Part shown: positions 1-7,573 of the stretch, piece by piece
Position numbering within the stretch: position 1 is the stretch's first letter
How the letters are laid out: every line of letters begins with the position of its first letter
Assembly: GCF_001422925.1 (NCBI RefSeq)
Contig: NZ_LMNI01000001.1
Span: 304,087 to 368,086, forward strand
Reading direction: 5' to 3'
Length of the DNA stretch: 64,000 nt
Origin: Microbacterium sp. Leaf288
GTDB lineage: Bacteria > Actinomycetota > Actinomycetes > Actinomycetales > Microbacteriaceae
Notes under the pieces: model-generated
Told to the model about the DNA's origin: nothing
Seen by the model: only the letters and a program-made list of their open reading frames with translations
Databases searched by the model: none
Made by a program: the position numbers and the translations under genes

Positions 1-7
1 ACGCACG

Positions 8-922
8 ATGACGACCGGGAACAACGTCATCGAGGTGAAGAATCTCACCAAGCGCTACCGCGACCTCGTCGCGGTGGACGACGTGAGCTTCACCATCGAG
101 AAGGACACCATCTACGGCCTGCTCGGCCGCAACGGCGCCGGCAAGACGACGGTCATGTCGATCCTCACGGCGCAGAACTTCGCGACGTCGGGCGACGTGC
201 GGGTGTTCGGCATGCAGCCGTACGAGAACGCGAAGGTGCTCTCGCGCATGTGCTTCGTGCGCGAGAGCCAGAAGTATCCCGACGACGCGCTGCCGAAGCA
301 CGCGTTCGGCGCGGCGAAGCTCTTCTTCCCCGCCTGGGACGACGAGCTCGCCGCGCAGCTCATCGACGACTTCCAGCTGCCCCAGAAGACGCGCATCAAG
401 AAGATGTCGCGCGGGCAGCTGTCGGCGGTCGGCGTGATCATCGGCATCGCCTCGCGCGCCGAGATCACGTTCTTCGATGAGCCGTACCTCGGCCTCGACG
501 CCGTCGCACGGCAGATCTTCTACGACCGGCTGCTGGAGGACTACACCGAGCACCCGCGCACGGTGATCCTCTCGAGCCACCTCATCGACGAGGTGTCGAA
601 CCTCATCGAGCGCGTGCTCGTCATCGACCACGGGCGCATCGTGATGGACGAGGCGACGGATGCCGTGCGCGACCGCGCCGCGAACATCGTGGGCGACGCG
701 AGCGCCGTCGACGCGTTCGTCGCCGGCCGACAGGTGATCCACCGCGAGAGCCTGGGGAATGTGGCATCCGTCACCGTCCTCGGCGCGCTGTCGCTCGCCG
801 ACCGCGAGCGACTCGCGGCCGCCGGCCTCGACGTCGCGCCGGTCTCGCTGCAGCAGCTGATCGTACGCACCACGCAGAACGCGGCCGGGTCCGCGGCATC
901 CGAGGAAGGAGCACTGCGATGA
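8..922 (+). CDS. ABC transporter ATP-binding protein (exporter type)
   Basis: This is the 304-residue nucleotide-binding subunit of an ABC exporter. It has a Walker A motif GRNGAGKTT at about 40-48, a signature motif in the variant form MSRGQ at 133-137 instead of LSGGQ, Walker B ITFFDEP at 153-159 and the switch histidine in SSHLIDE near 191. The variant signature and the C-terminal extension after the ATPase core resemble YtrB/YhcG-type ATPases, which often sit beside a GntR regulator; that regulator would lie left of the window. The stop overlaps the start of the next gene (ATGA at 919-922), so the two are translationally coupled. Only seven bases precede this ATG, so an upstream start cannot be excluded. 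The substrate is unknown. Confidence 0.9.
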   Translation: MTTGNNVIEVKNLTKRYRDLVAVDDVSFTIEKDTIYGLLGRNGAGKTTVMSILTAQNFATSGDVRVFGMQPYENAKVLSRMCFVRESQKYPDDALPKHAFGAAKLFFPAWDDELAAQLIDDFQLPQKTRIKKMSRGQLSAVGVIIGIASRAEITFFDEPYLGLDAVARQIFYDRLLEDYTEHPRTVILSSHLIDEVSNLIERVLVIDHGRIVMDEATDAVRDRAANIVGDASAVDAFVAGRQVIHRESLGNVASVTVLGALSLADRERLAAAGLDVAPVSLQQLIVRTTQNAAGSAASEEGALR

Positions 923-1614
923 ACCGCACCGTCAACGTCGTGCGCATGCAGCTGATCAACAAGCAGACGTTCGTCTGGGTGCCGCTGATCGTGCTCGGCG
1001 CCTCGTTCGCGATGTCGATCGCGATCTACGCGATCCTGAACTCGTCGGGCCTGGAGGGCCCGTTCTACGGCGGCGGCTCGCAGGCGCCGCTGTGGATCCT
1101 GCTGTTCGTGGGGATCTCGTCGCTGACGCTGACCTTCCCGTTCTCGCAGGCGATGAGCGTCACGCGCCGGGAGTTCTTCTTCGGCACGATGCTCGCCGCG
1201 GCGATGTGCGCCGCGCTGCTGGCGGCGGTGTTCGCGATCGGCGGGCTGATCGAGGAGGCGACGAACGGCTGGGGCATCAACGGGTACTTCTTCGCCCTGG
1301 ACTGGGTCGTCGAGGACGGCGCGCTCGGAGCTGCCTTCTTCTACTTCGTGATGGCGATGCTCATCTTCATGCTGGGGTTCTGGTCGGCGACCGTCTACAA
1401 GCGCTCGGGTGCGCTCGTGCTGACGCTCATCTGGGTCGGCGTCGGCGTACTCCTGCTCGTGGCGATCTGGGCGATCACCCGCTTCGAGGTGTGGGGCGAG
1501 GTCATCTCGTCGCTGGTCGGACTGGGCGCCGTCGGCCTCGCCGCGTGGGGACTCCTCCTGACGCTCGTGCTCGGCGCGATCTCCTACCTCACCCTCCGGC
1601 GCACGGTTCCCTGA
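919..1614 (+). CDS. ABC transporter membrane subunit
   Basis: This 231-residue protein has about six hydrophobic segments: near residues 18-38, 55-75, 90-112, 130-155, 163-187 and 195-222. It starts inside the stop codon of the ATPase gene and is almost certainly its permease partner, forming a dimeric exporter in the cytoplasmic membrane. There is no signal peptide or extracytoplasmic domain and no substrate-specific motif that I recognise. Pairs of this kind are commonly involved in export of peptides, lantibiotics or other envelope-active compounds, but this is inference from family context. A strong hairpin follows 38 bp after the stop. Confidence 0.8.
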   Translation: MNRTVNVVRMQLINKQTFVWVPLIVLGASFAMSIAIYAILNSSGLEGPFYGGGSQAPLWILLFVGISSLTLTFPFSQAMSVTRREFFFGTMLAAAMCAALLAAVFAIGGLIEEATNGWGINGYFFALDWVVEDGALGAAFFYFVMAMLIFMLGFWSATVYKRSGALVLTLIWVGVGVLLLVAIWAITRFEVWGEVISSLVGLGAVGLAAWGLLLTLVLGAISYLTLRRTVP

Positions 1615-1652
1615 TCACCTCCCGCTCGTTGAGCGAGGTTGTGAGTCGGAAC

Positions 1653-1692
1653 GGATGCTGCCACCCGGCGTGATCGCCGGGTGGCAGCATCC
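1653..1692. terminator. Bidirectional hairpin between convergent genes
   Basis: A perfect 18-bp inverted repeat (1653-1670 and 1675-1692) encloses a TGAT loop. It separates the rightward ABC permease gene from the leftward chorismate mutase gene and could terminate both. No U-tract follows, as is common in high-GC actinobacteria. Its outer arms are GGATGC and GCATCC, a word that recurs across the window. Confidence 0.8.
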
Positions 1693-1695
1693 ATA

Positions 1696-1711
1696 TGTTC
1701 CACGTGAAACG
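1696..1711. promoter_or_regulatory. parS-like ParB binding site
   Basis: The sequence TGTTCCACGTGAAACG matches the bacterial parS consensus TGTTNCACGTGAAACA at every defined position except the last base. The 14-bp core GTTCCACGTGAAAC differs by one base from the actinobacterial core GTTTCACGTGAAAC. It lies in the 24-bp gap between the hairpin and the chorismate mutase stop codon, outside any gene. parS sites cluster near oriC, so this would place the window in the origin region. I found no second copy in the window. Confidence 0.6.
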
Positions 1712-1716
1712 GAAGT

Positions 1717-2010
1717 TCAGCGGGAGTCGGCCGCCTCGGTGTGGTGGCGGATGACCTCGGCGACCACGAAGTTGAACCATTTCTCGGCGAAGGCCGGGTC
1801 GAGGTCGGCCTGCTCGGCGAGGCTGCGCAGGCGCGCGGTCTGCTGCTCCTCGCGGGCGGGGTCGGAGGCGGGCATGCCGTGCTCGGCCTTCAGATGGCCG
1901 ACCTGCTTGGTCGCCTTGAAGCGCTCGGCGAGCAGATACACCAGGGCGGCGTCGATGTTGTCGATGCTGCTGCGCAGCCGGGCCAGCGTCGTCGTGGGGT
2001 CTTCGGTCAT
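1717..2010 (-). CDS. Chorismate mutase, AroQ class
   Basis: This 97-residue all-helical protein matches monofunctional AroQ-type chorismate mutases, which convert chorismate to prephenate for phenylalanine and tyrosine synthesis. Visible hallmarks are LARLRSSIDNIDAALVYLL at the N-terminus with the first active-site arginine, then AERFKATKQVGHLKAEHG with the Arg/Lys pair, and EEQQTARL further on. The start at 2010 is chosen because GAAGGAG lies just upstream and the family alignment begins there; the frame stays open further upstream to 2121, but that extension shows no family similarity. It is convergent with the ABC pair and divergent from the AI-2E-family gene. There is no fused prephenate dehydratase or dehydrogenase domain. 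Confidence 0.85.
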   Translation of the reverse strand: MTEDPTTTLARLRSSIDNIDAALVYLLAERFKATKQVGHLKAEHGMPASDPAREEQQTARLRSLAEQADLDPAFAEKWFNFVVAEVIRHHTEAADSR

Positions 2011-2131
2011 GGCGCTCCTTCTCGCTCCTCGACGATACCCGAGCGACCGGACGCCTCCGGCGGGATGACGCCGGCTCACGCGATCCGCATGAACTTCCCG
2101 CGCGCACCTCGTCGCGCGCACCCCCCAGTCC

Positions 2132-2144
2132 TAGAGTGTGTCCC
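2132..2144 (+). promoter_or_regulatory. -10 box for a leaderless transcript
   Basis: TAGAGT at 2132-2137 is followed by 7 bp and the ATG at 2145. There is no purine-rich ribosome binding site, so transcription probably starts at the start codon. No clear -35 box is seen. Confidence 0.5.
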
Positions 2145-3374
2145 ATGACCGATGCCTCGCCCACCCTCGGTGCCACCGCAGCCGAGGCCGCTGAACCGCT
2201 GTCCGTCGACGCTGCGGCCGGCACGGACAGCCAGACCACCACGTCCGCGTCCGTCGACGGCGCCGTGGACACCGCACCCGAAGACACCCCGGTGTTCACC
2301 GGCGAGGCGCCCGCGGGCAAGACGTTCTGGGCGAACCTCAACAGCCCGTTCCGATTGGGGCTCGTGCTGACGCTCGGCGCGCTGGCGGCGGTCGCCCTGG
2401 GACTGGCGTTCTGGAACCTCTCGACGATCATCATCTACGTCGTCTTCGCGCTGTTCGCCGCGCTCGGCCTCGATCCCGTCGTGCGATGGTTCGGGAGGCA
2501 CAACGTCTCGCGGCCGTGGGCGATCGTGATCGTGTACACGGCGTTCGCACTCGTGCTCGCCGGCATCCTGCTGCTCGTGGTGCCGACCCTGATCAAGCAG
2601 ATCAGCGCGTTCTTCACGGACCTGCCGACCACCATCGCGAACTTCCAGAAGTCCGACTTCTATGGGTGGCTCAGCGACACGTTCGGGTCGCAGGTGGGTC
2701 AGATCACCGACCAGGTCGAGAAGTTCCTCACCAACCCTGCGAACATCGCCGCGATCGGCGGCGGCGTGGTGAACTTCGCGGTGAGCGTCGGCACGACCAT
2801 CTCGGGCCTCATCATCGTGCTGGTGCTGAGCCTGTACTTCCTCGCAGGCCTTCCCAACATGAAGGTCGCCTTCAACCGCTTCGCCGCGGCCCGCAACCGC
2901 AAGAAGGCCGCGGCGATGACCGATCAGATCACCGACTCGATCGGCGCCTACCTCATGGGCATGGTGGTGCTGGCGTTCTGCAACTCGGTCGTCGCGTTCC
3001 TGCTGCATCTGTTCCTGGGGCTGCCGTTCCCAGCTCTCATGGGCGTGCTCGCGTTCCTCATCACGCTGATCCCGCTGATCGGTTCGGTGCTCTACTGGCT
3101 CACGGCGACGACGCTCGCGCTCTTCACGGGCTGGGTCCCGGCGCTGATCTTCGCGGTCATCTACCTCGTCTACATGCAGCTCGAGGCGTACGTCCTGACC
3201 CCGAAGGTGATGAACAAGGCGATCTCGGTGCCCGGTGCCCTCGTCGTGATCGGCGCGATGGTCGGCGGCACGCTGCTCGGCCTCCTCGGCGCGCTCGTCG
3301 CGATCCCGGTGACGGCGTCGATCCTCCTGATCATCAAGCAGGTCTTCATCCCGAAGCAGGACGCCAAGATCTGA
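2145..3374 (+). CDS. AI-2E family (PerM/YdiK-like) membrane transporter
   Basis: This 409-residue membrane protein starts with about 60 polar, Thr/Ser/Asp-rich residues. The core follows, with hydrophobic segments in the PerM/AI-2E family arrangement: two adjacent helices around LVLTLGALAAVALGLAFWNL and IIIYVVFALFAALGLDPVVRW, a long amphipathic soluble region, then five or six C-terminal helices with conserved LIPLIGSVLYWL and a final GGTLLGLLGALVAIPVTASI. The family name comes from the E. coli autoinducer-2 exporter TqsA; other members are Na+/H+ antiporters or of unknown substrate, so the function here is open. ATG 2145 is preferred over GTG 2136 because of the TAGAGT -10 box placed 7 bp before it. 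Confidence 0.85.
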   Translation: MTDASPTLGATAAEAAEPLSVDAAAGTDSQTTTSASVDGAVDTAPEDTPVFTGEAPAGKTFWANLNSPFRLGLVLTLGALAAVALGLAFWNLSTIIIYVVFALFAALGLDPVVRWFGRHNVSRPWAIVIVYTAFALVLAGILLLVVPTLIKQISAFFTDLPTTIANFQKSDFYGWLSDTFGSQVGQITDQVEKFLTNPANIAAIGGGVVNFAVSVGTTISGLIIVLVLSLYFLAGLPNMKVAFNRFAAARNRKKAAAMTDQITDSIGAYLMGMVVLAFCNSVVAFLLHLFLGLPFPALMGVLAFLITLIPLIGSVLYWLTATTLALFTGWVPALIFAVIYLVYMQLEAYVLTPKVMNKAISVPGALVVIGAMVGGTLLGLLGALVAIPVTASILLIIKQVFIPKQDAKI

Positions 3375-3391
3375 CGGGCGTCTGCGCAGCC

Positions 3392-3450
3392 CGAGACCGC
3401 ACAAACGCACCTCAGGGGGGTTCCACCAGGTGCTGTTGTGAGGTCTCGTC
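3392..3450. repeat. 59-bp hairpin repeat, copy 1
   Basis: This copy begins CGAGACCGCACAAACGCACC and ends AGGTGCTGTTGTGAGGTCTC plus GTC. Its two ends are imperfect inverted repeats of about 21 bp (3 mismatches), so a transcript would fold into a long stem. A second copy lies at 3511-3569. Both sit in the 266-bp gap between the convergent AI-2E-family and lactonase genes and may act as terminators or as a mobile REP-like element. Confidence 0.75.
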
Positions 3451-3510
3451 ACGTTCGGCGCACCGATGCTGTGGTGGCGCGACAAGAGGTCGGCGGCGGA
3501 CTCCCGCGTG

Positions 3511-3569
3511 CGAGACCGCACAAACGCACTCAGGGGCGTCTCCACCAGGTGCTGTTGTGAGGTCTCGTC
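3511..3569. repeat. 59-bp hairpin repeat, copy 2
   Basis: This is the same length and orientation as copy 1. The first 19 and last 29 bases match exactly; the differences are confined to the central loop. The 60 bp separating the copies and the GC-rich stretch 3570-3640 show nothing else that I can identify. Confidence 0.75.
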
Positions 3570-3640
3570 GCGATTGCGCGCGGCGGGGCGCGGCGGCGCG
3601 GGGATGGGATCGCCGGGTCGCGGGGGACCTGCGCCGAGAG

Positions 3641-4837
3641 TCAGCGCACGGGGAGCAGGCAGGTCGGCGACGGGGCGTCCGTGCGCTGTCGCACGCGGCC
3701 CGGAACCCCCGTGCGCACGTCGAGCGTGAGCGACGCGACCTCGTGCGACAGCTGCCCGGCGACGAGCAGGATGTCGCGCACCACCACGTGGTGCCGGGGC
3801 CAGTCGACGCCGGCGTCGACGAGGGCGACCGGTTCGACGTACTCGCCGGCGCCCCGCACACGGAGGGTCGCGAGCGTATTGCTGCCGCGCACGCCGGCGT
3901 ACAGGAACTCGCCGTCACGCGACGCGGCGAGCTCGGCGGCGCTGTCGCCCGGGAGGGTGCCGGCGCCGAGCGGCGTACCGCCCACGAGGCTCCACGTGCC
4001 GTCGACGGCCGGGGCGAGCACGAACAGCTCGCAGGAGAACTCGGTCACGACGTAGAGATGCCCGCTCGGGTGCCACACCATGTGCCGCGGCCCGCTGCCC
4101 TGCGGCAGCGCGACCTGGTGCACCTGACGCAGCCCGTTCGCGCCGTCACGCCAGAACCGCACGACGTCGTAGCCGAGATCGGTCGTCGCGATGAGCCCAC
4201 CCGGCAGGAACGCCGCCTGGTGCGCACGGGAGGGACGGGAAGCGGATGCTTCGTCCTGTGCTCCGTCCGTGGCGGCAGGCTCTTCGCGGTCATGGTCGGG
4301 GACGAGGTGCGCGTACTCCTCGCCGGCGGCCTCCCGCAGTGCACGGGCAGCCGCGGCGAGGTCGATGTCGCCGGCCTGTTCCGCGGCGCCGTCGGGTCCG
4401 TACGGGTCGGTCGCGGCAGGAGCGATCACCGGCGACGAGGGACGGCCCGCAGCATCCAGGGTCATGCGAACGACGTGTCCGTCACCCCAGCAGCTCGCGA
4501 TGAGGAAGCGGCCGTCGGGCGACACCGCCACGTGGCACACCGCCGCGCCGGCAGCCACCGGGGCGCCGAGCGGCGCGAACGTCGCCTCGCCGGTGCGGCG
4601 GAACGCCTGCACCTGCTGCCGCGCTTCGAGCGCGGCGTAGACGACGTCCCCCGGCGCCACCGTCAGCGAGCCGGGATGCGGCGCCAGCCATGACGGCGAG
4701 TCGGTCGTCGCGACCTCGCCGGCGAACGCCAGCGCGCCGCCCGCGGAGGCGTCGTCGGCGGCGCCGGCGAGCAGCATCCCGAATCCGGACGCGCTGCCCC
4801 CCATGTCGGCGGTGTACCCGCCCAGCCAGAACTTCAT
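3641..4837 (-). CDS. Lactonase-family beta-propeller protein
   Basis: This 398-residue protein has the WD-like beta-propeller repeats of the 6-phosphogluconolactonase (YbhE/Pgl, PF10282) family. Blades are seen as repeated stretches such as VAVSPDGRFLIASCWGDGHV (about 103-122), LIATTDLGYDVVRFWR, RHMVWHPSGHLYVVTEFSCELFVL and ELAASRDGEFLYAGVRGSNTL. Members hydrolyse 6-phosphogluconolactone in the pentose phosphate pathway, but many are secreted or have unknown lactone substrates. There is no signal peptide here, so it is cytoplasmic. An Asp/Glu-rich insert near residues 165-200 is probably a loop. GGAGGG precedes the ATG. It lies downstream of purA in the same direction, with a 38-bp dispersed repeat between them. 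Confidence 0.8.
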   Translation of the reverse strand: MKFWLGGYTADMGGSASGFGMLLAGAADDASAGGALAFAGEVATTDSPSWLAPHPGSLTVAPGDVVYAALEARQQVQAFRRTGEATFAPLGAPVAAGAAVCHVAVSPDGRFLIASCWGDGHVVRMTLDAAGRPSSPVIAPAATDPYGPDGAAEQAGDIDLAAAARALREAAGEEYAHLVPDHDREEPAATDGAQDEASASRPSRAHQAAFLPGGLIATTDLGYDVVRFWRDGANGLRQVHQVALPQGSGPRHMVWHPSGHLYVVTEFSCELFVLAPAVDGTWSLVGGTPLGAGTLPGDSAAELAASRDGEFLYAGVRGSNTLATLRVRGAGEYVEPVALVDAGVDWPRHHVVVRDILLVAGQLSHEVASLTLDVRTGVPGRVRQRTDAPSPTCLLPVR

Positions 4838-4853
4838 GACCCTCCGTGGGGCT

Positions 4854-4891
4854 CGGGGCGTTTCGACTCGCTTCGCTCGCTCAACGACCGG
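4854..4891 (-). repeat. 38-bp dispersed REP-like element, copy A
   Basis: Read on the minus strand this begins CCGGTCGTTGAGCGAGCGAA and ends GCGAGTCGAAACGCCCCG. A second copy at 53294-53331 on the plus strand matches at 37 of 38 positions. The central TCGTTGAGCGAGCGAAGCGA is rich in short inverted words. This copy lies in the purA-lactonase gap. Short fragments sharing CGTTGAGCGA occur at about 1626 and 21319. Confidence 0.8.
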
Positions 4892-4898
4892 GAAAGGA

Positions 4899-6185
4899 TC
4901 AGTCGACGAGGTCGTGGCGCACGATCACGGCGTCGCGGGCAGCGCCGACGCCGATCACCGAGATGCGCGTGCCGCTCATCGCCTCGAGCGCGAGGACGTA
5001 CTCCTGGGCCTCGCGCGGAAGCTCGTCGAAGGTGCGGGCACCCGAGATGTCCTGCTTCCAGCCGGGGAAGTACTCGAGGATCGGCTTGGCGTGGTGGAAG
5101 TCGGACTGGTTCACGGGGACCTCGTCGAACCGCTCGCCCTCGACGTCGTACGCGACGCAGACCGGGATCTGGTCGAGGCCGGTGAGGATGTCGAGCTTGG
5201 TCAGCACGAGGTCGGTGATGCCGTTGATGCGGGTCGCGTAGCGCGTGATGGGCGCGTCGTACCAGCCGACGCGGCGCGGGCGGCCCGTCGTGGTGCCGAA
5301 CTCGAAGCCGCGCGAGCGCAGGAAGTCGCCGTTCTCGTCGAACAGCTCGGTCGGGAACGGTCCCGAGCCGACGCGCGTCGTGTACGCCTTCACGATGCCG
5401 ACGATGCGGTCGAGGCGGTTGGGTCCGACGCCCGAGCCGGTCGCGGCGCCACCGGCGGTCGCCGACGACGACGTGACGAACGGGTAGGTGCCGTGGTCGA
5501 CGTCGAGCATCGTCGCCTGGCCGCCCTCGAAGACGACCACGTCGCCCGCGTCGAGGGCGTCGCCCAGAAGCAGCGACGTGTCGGCCACCATCGGGCGCAG
5601 ACGCTCGGCGTACGACAGCAGGTCGTCGACGATCTCGTCGGCGGTGATGGCACGGCGGTTGAAGATCTTGACCAGCAGGTGGTTCTTCTGGTCGAGGGCG
5701 CCCTCGACCTTCTGGCGCAGGATGTTCTCGTCGAAGAGGTCCTGCACGCGGATGCCGACGCGGTTGATCTTGTCGGCGTAGGCCGGCCCGATGCCGCGAC
5801 CGGTGGTGCCGATCTGGCGCTTGCCGAGGAAGCGCTCGGTGACCTTGTCGAGCGTGCGGTGGTATTGCGTGATGATGTGCGCGTTGGCACTCACGCGCAG
5901 ACGCGAGGTGTCGAGACCGCGGGCGTGCAGCGCCTCGAGCTCGTAGAAGAGCACCTCGAGGTCGATGACGACGCCGTTGCCGATCACGGCGTTCACGCCG
6001 GGAGACAGGATACCGGACGGCAGCAGGTGCAGCGCGTACTTCTCGTCGCCGATCACGACCGTGTGGCCGGCGTTGTTGCCGCCGTTGAACTTGACCACCC
6101 AGTCGGTGCGCTCACCCAGGAGATCGGTGGCCTTGCCCTTGCCCTCGTCTCCCCACTGGACTCCGACGATCACGATGCCTGGCAT
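4899..6185 (-). CDS. purA: Adenylosuccinate synthetase
   Basis: This 428-residue protein is full length for PurA, which joins IMP and aspartate using GTP in the first committed step of AMP synthesis in the cytoplasm. The N-terminal phosphate loop GDEGKGK is at 12-18 with catalytic Asp13, and NNAGHTVV carries catalytic His41. Other family blocks are [47 protein letters not shown] and [21 protein letters not shown] ribosome binding site lies at 6192-6199 and a TAGGAT -10 box at 6220-6225 (minus strand). The gene is divergent from the first LLM monooxygenase gene. Confidence 0.98.
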   Translation of the reverse strand: MPGIVIVGVQWGDEGKGKATDLLGERTDWVVKFNGGNNAGHTVVIGDEKYALHLLPSGILSPGVNAVIGNGVVIDLEVLFYELEALHARGLDTSRLRVSANAHIITQYHRTLDKVTERFLGKRQIGTTGRGIGPAYADKINRVGIRVQDLFDENILRQKVEGALDQKNHLLVKIFNRRAITADEIVDDLLSYAERLRPMVADTSLLLGDALDAGDVVVFEGGQATMLDVDHGTYPFVTSSSATAGGAATGSGVGPNRLDRIVGIVKAYTTRVGSGPFPTELFDENGDFLRSRGFEFGTTTGRPRRVGWYDAPITRYATRINGITDLVLTKLDILTGLDQIPVCVAYDVEGERFDEVPVNQSDFHHAKPILEYFPGWKQDISGARTFDELPREAQEYVLALEAMSGTRISVIGVGAARDAVIVRHDLVD

Positions 6186-6219
6186 GGGCTACTCCCCCGT
6201 TATCGGACGGTTACACCCC

Positions 6220-6225
6220 ATCCTA
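6220..6225 (-). promoter_or_regulatory. purA -10 box
   Basis: TAGGAT on the minus strand lies about 35 bp before the purA ATG, leaving room for a short leader with a good ribosome binding site. I see no convincing -35 match. The same 164-bp divergent gap carries CGTGACGATCG at 6267-6277, a word related to ones upstream of other sulfur-linked genes in the window. Confidence 0.4.
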
Positions 6226-6349
6226 TCCGGATGCTTCGTTACGCCTTCTGGCGCCGCGAGTCCTCCCGTGACGATCGGGGTTGGACGTACGCACGACCCC
6301 GCGGGAATCGTGAACAGCGGATCGCCTCGTGCGAAGAAGGAGAATTCTC

Positions 6350-7573
6350 GTGACCGACCAGGTTCACCTCGCCGTCGCCCTCGAACGGGCCGGCTGGCAC
6401 CCCGCCGCGTGGCGCGAGGCCACCGCCCGCCCGCACGAGCTGACATCGGCGCGCTACTGGCGCGACCTGCTGCGCACGGCAGACGACGCCGGCATCGCCC
6501 TCGCCACCATCGAGGACGCCCTCGCCCTCCCCGACCGCTTCGAGTCCGCCGAGGCCCTCCGCCGCGACCGCGTCCGCGGACGCCTCGACGCCGTGCTCAT
6601 CGCGTCGTACGTCGCGCCGCTGACGCGCCGGATCGGCCTGGTGCCCACCGTCACGACCGCGCACCCCGAGCCGTTCCACGTCGCCACCGGCATCCAGACG
6701 CTCGATTTCGCCAGCCGCGGCCGCGCCGGGGTGCGGCTGGTCGCGGGCGCCTCGGCCGCTGAGCGCGCCAACTTCGGCCGGCGCGCCTCTGGCGTCGACG
6801 CGATCCCCGCGTCGGGGCGCGTCGAGGACTCCCCCGAGATCCTCGCGGCGTTCCGCGAAGCCGGCGAGTTCGCCGACGTGCTGGCGCGCCTGTGGGACTC
6901 GTGGCAGGACGACGCCATCATCCGGGATGCCGCGGCAGGCCGCTTCCTCGACGCCGACCGCGTGCACAACATCGACTTCGAGGGCGAGTTCTTCTCGATC
7001 ACCGGCGCTTCGATCGTGCCCCGGTCGCCCCAGGGTCGCCCGCTGATCACGGTGCTCGCGCACCAGACGGTGCCGTACCGCCTGGCCGCGGAGCACGCGG
7101 ACGTCGTGTTCATCACACCCCACGTCGAGGGCGGGCGACCCGGGTTCGCCCTGCCCGGCATCCTCTCGGAGCTGGATGCTGCCGCCGAAGACCTGCGCAG
7201 CGGTGACGAGCCCGTGCGGGTCTTCGCCGACCTGCTCGTGCTGATCGAAGACACCGGGGCCGCGGCGCGCGAGGCGCTGGCGCGACTCGACGAGTGGGAC
7301 GGCGAGCAGCTCGCGTCCGACGCCCGCATCGTCGTCGGCACGCCCGGCGACGTCGCGGACGCGGTGCGCGAGCTCGCCGCCGGGGGTGTCGACGGCGTGC
7401 GCCTGCGCCCTGCCCGCCAGCCCGCCGACGTCGTGGCGATCGCCGAGCAGGTCGTGCCCCTGCTGCGCGGAACCGGCACACTCCGCGAGGACGACGGCGG
7501 GTCGCTCCGCGCCCGCCTCGATCTCGCACGCCCCGAGAGCCGCTATGCCCGAGAAGAGGAGTTCGCGCTGTGA
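6350..7573 (+). CDS. LLM-class flavin-dependent monooxygenase (pair 1, first)
   Basis: This 407-residue protein has the bacterial luciferase-like TIM-barrel fold. It shows the N-terminal strand QVHLAVALERAGWHP, the block ARLWDSWQDDAIIRDAAAG with DADRVHNIDFEGEFFSI and RSPQGRPL typical of the NtaA/SnaA/DszA branch, and a C-terminal GGVDGVRLRP. Enzymes of this branch use FMNH2 from a separate reductase to oxygenate substrates and often break C-S or C-N bonds. GTG 6350 is chosen because AAGAAGGAG ends 7 bp before it. It is clearly paralogous to the gene at 32393-33448: both end in a short ERYA-like tail and both are followed by an overlapping larger LLM gene. The substrate is not determined; an organosulfur compound is inferred from context. 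Confidence 0.85.
   Translation: MTDQVHLAVALERAGWHPAAWREATARPHELTSARYWRDLLRTADDAGIALATIEDALALPDRFESAEALRRDRVRGRLDAVLIASYVAPLTRRIGLVPTVTTAHPEPFHVATGIQTLDFASRGRAGVRLVAGASAAERANFGRRASGVDAIPASGRVEDSPEILAAFREAGEFADVLARLWDSWQDDAIIRDAAAGRFLDADRVHNIDFEGEFFSITGASIVPRSPQGRPLITVLAHQTVPYRLAAEHADVVFITPHVEGGRPGFALPGILSELDAAAEDLRSGDEPVRVFADLLVLIEDTGAAAREALARLDEWDGEQLASDARIVVGTPGDVADAVRELAAGGVDGVRLRPARQPADVVAIAEQVVPLLRGTGTLREDDGGSLRARLDLARPESRYAREEEFAL

Noticed and set aside
3466..3729. Short plus-strand frame over the hairpin repeats
   Set aside because: No start signal, repeats inside, and overlap with the lactonase end; better explained as non-coding.
2486..4693. 735-residue open frame on the plus strand crossing an intergenic region
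   Set aside because: It runs through the AI-2E-family gene, the hairpin repeats and the lactonase gene in a non-coding frame, so it is not a plausible gene.
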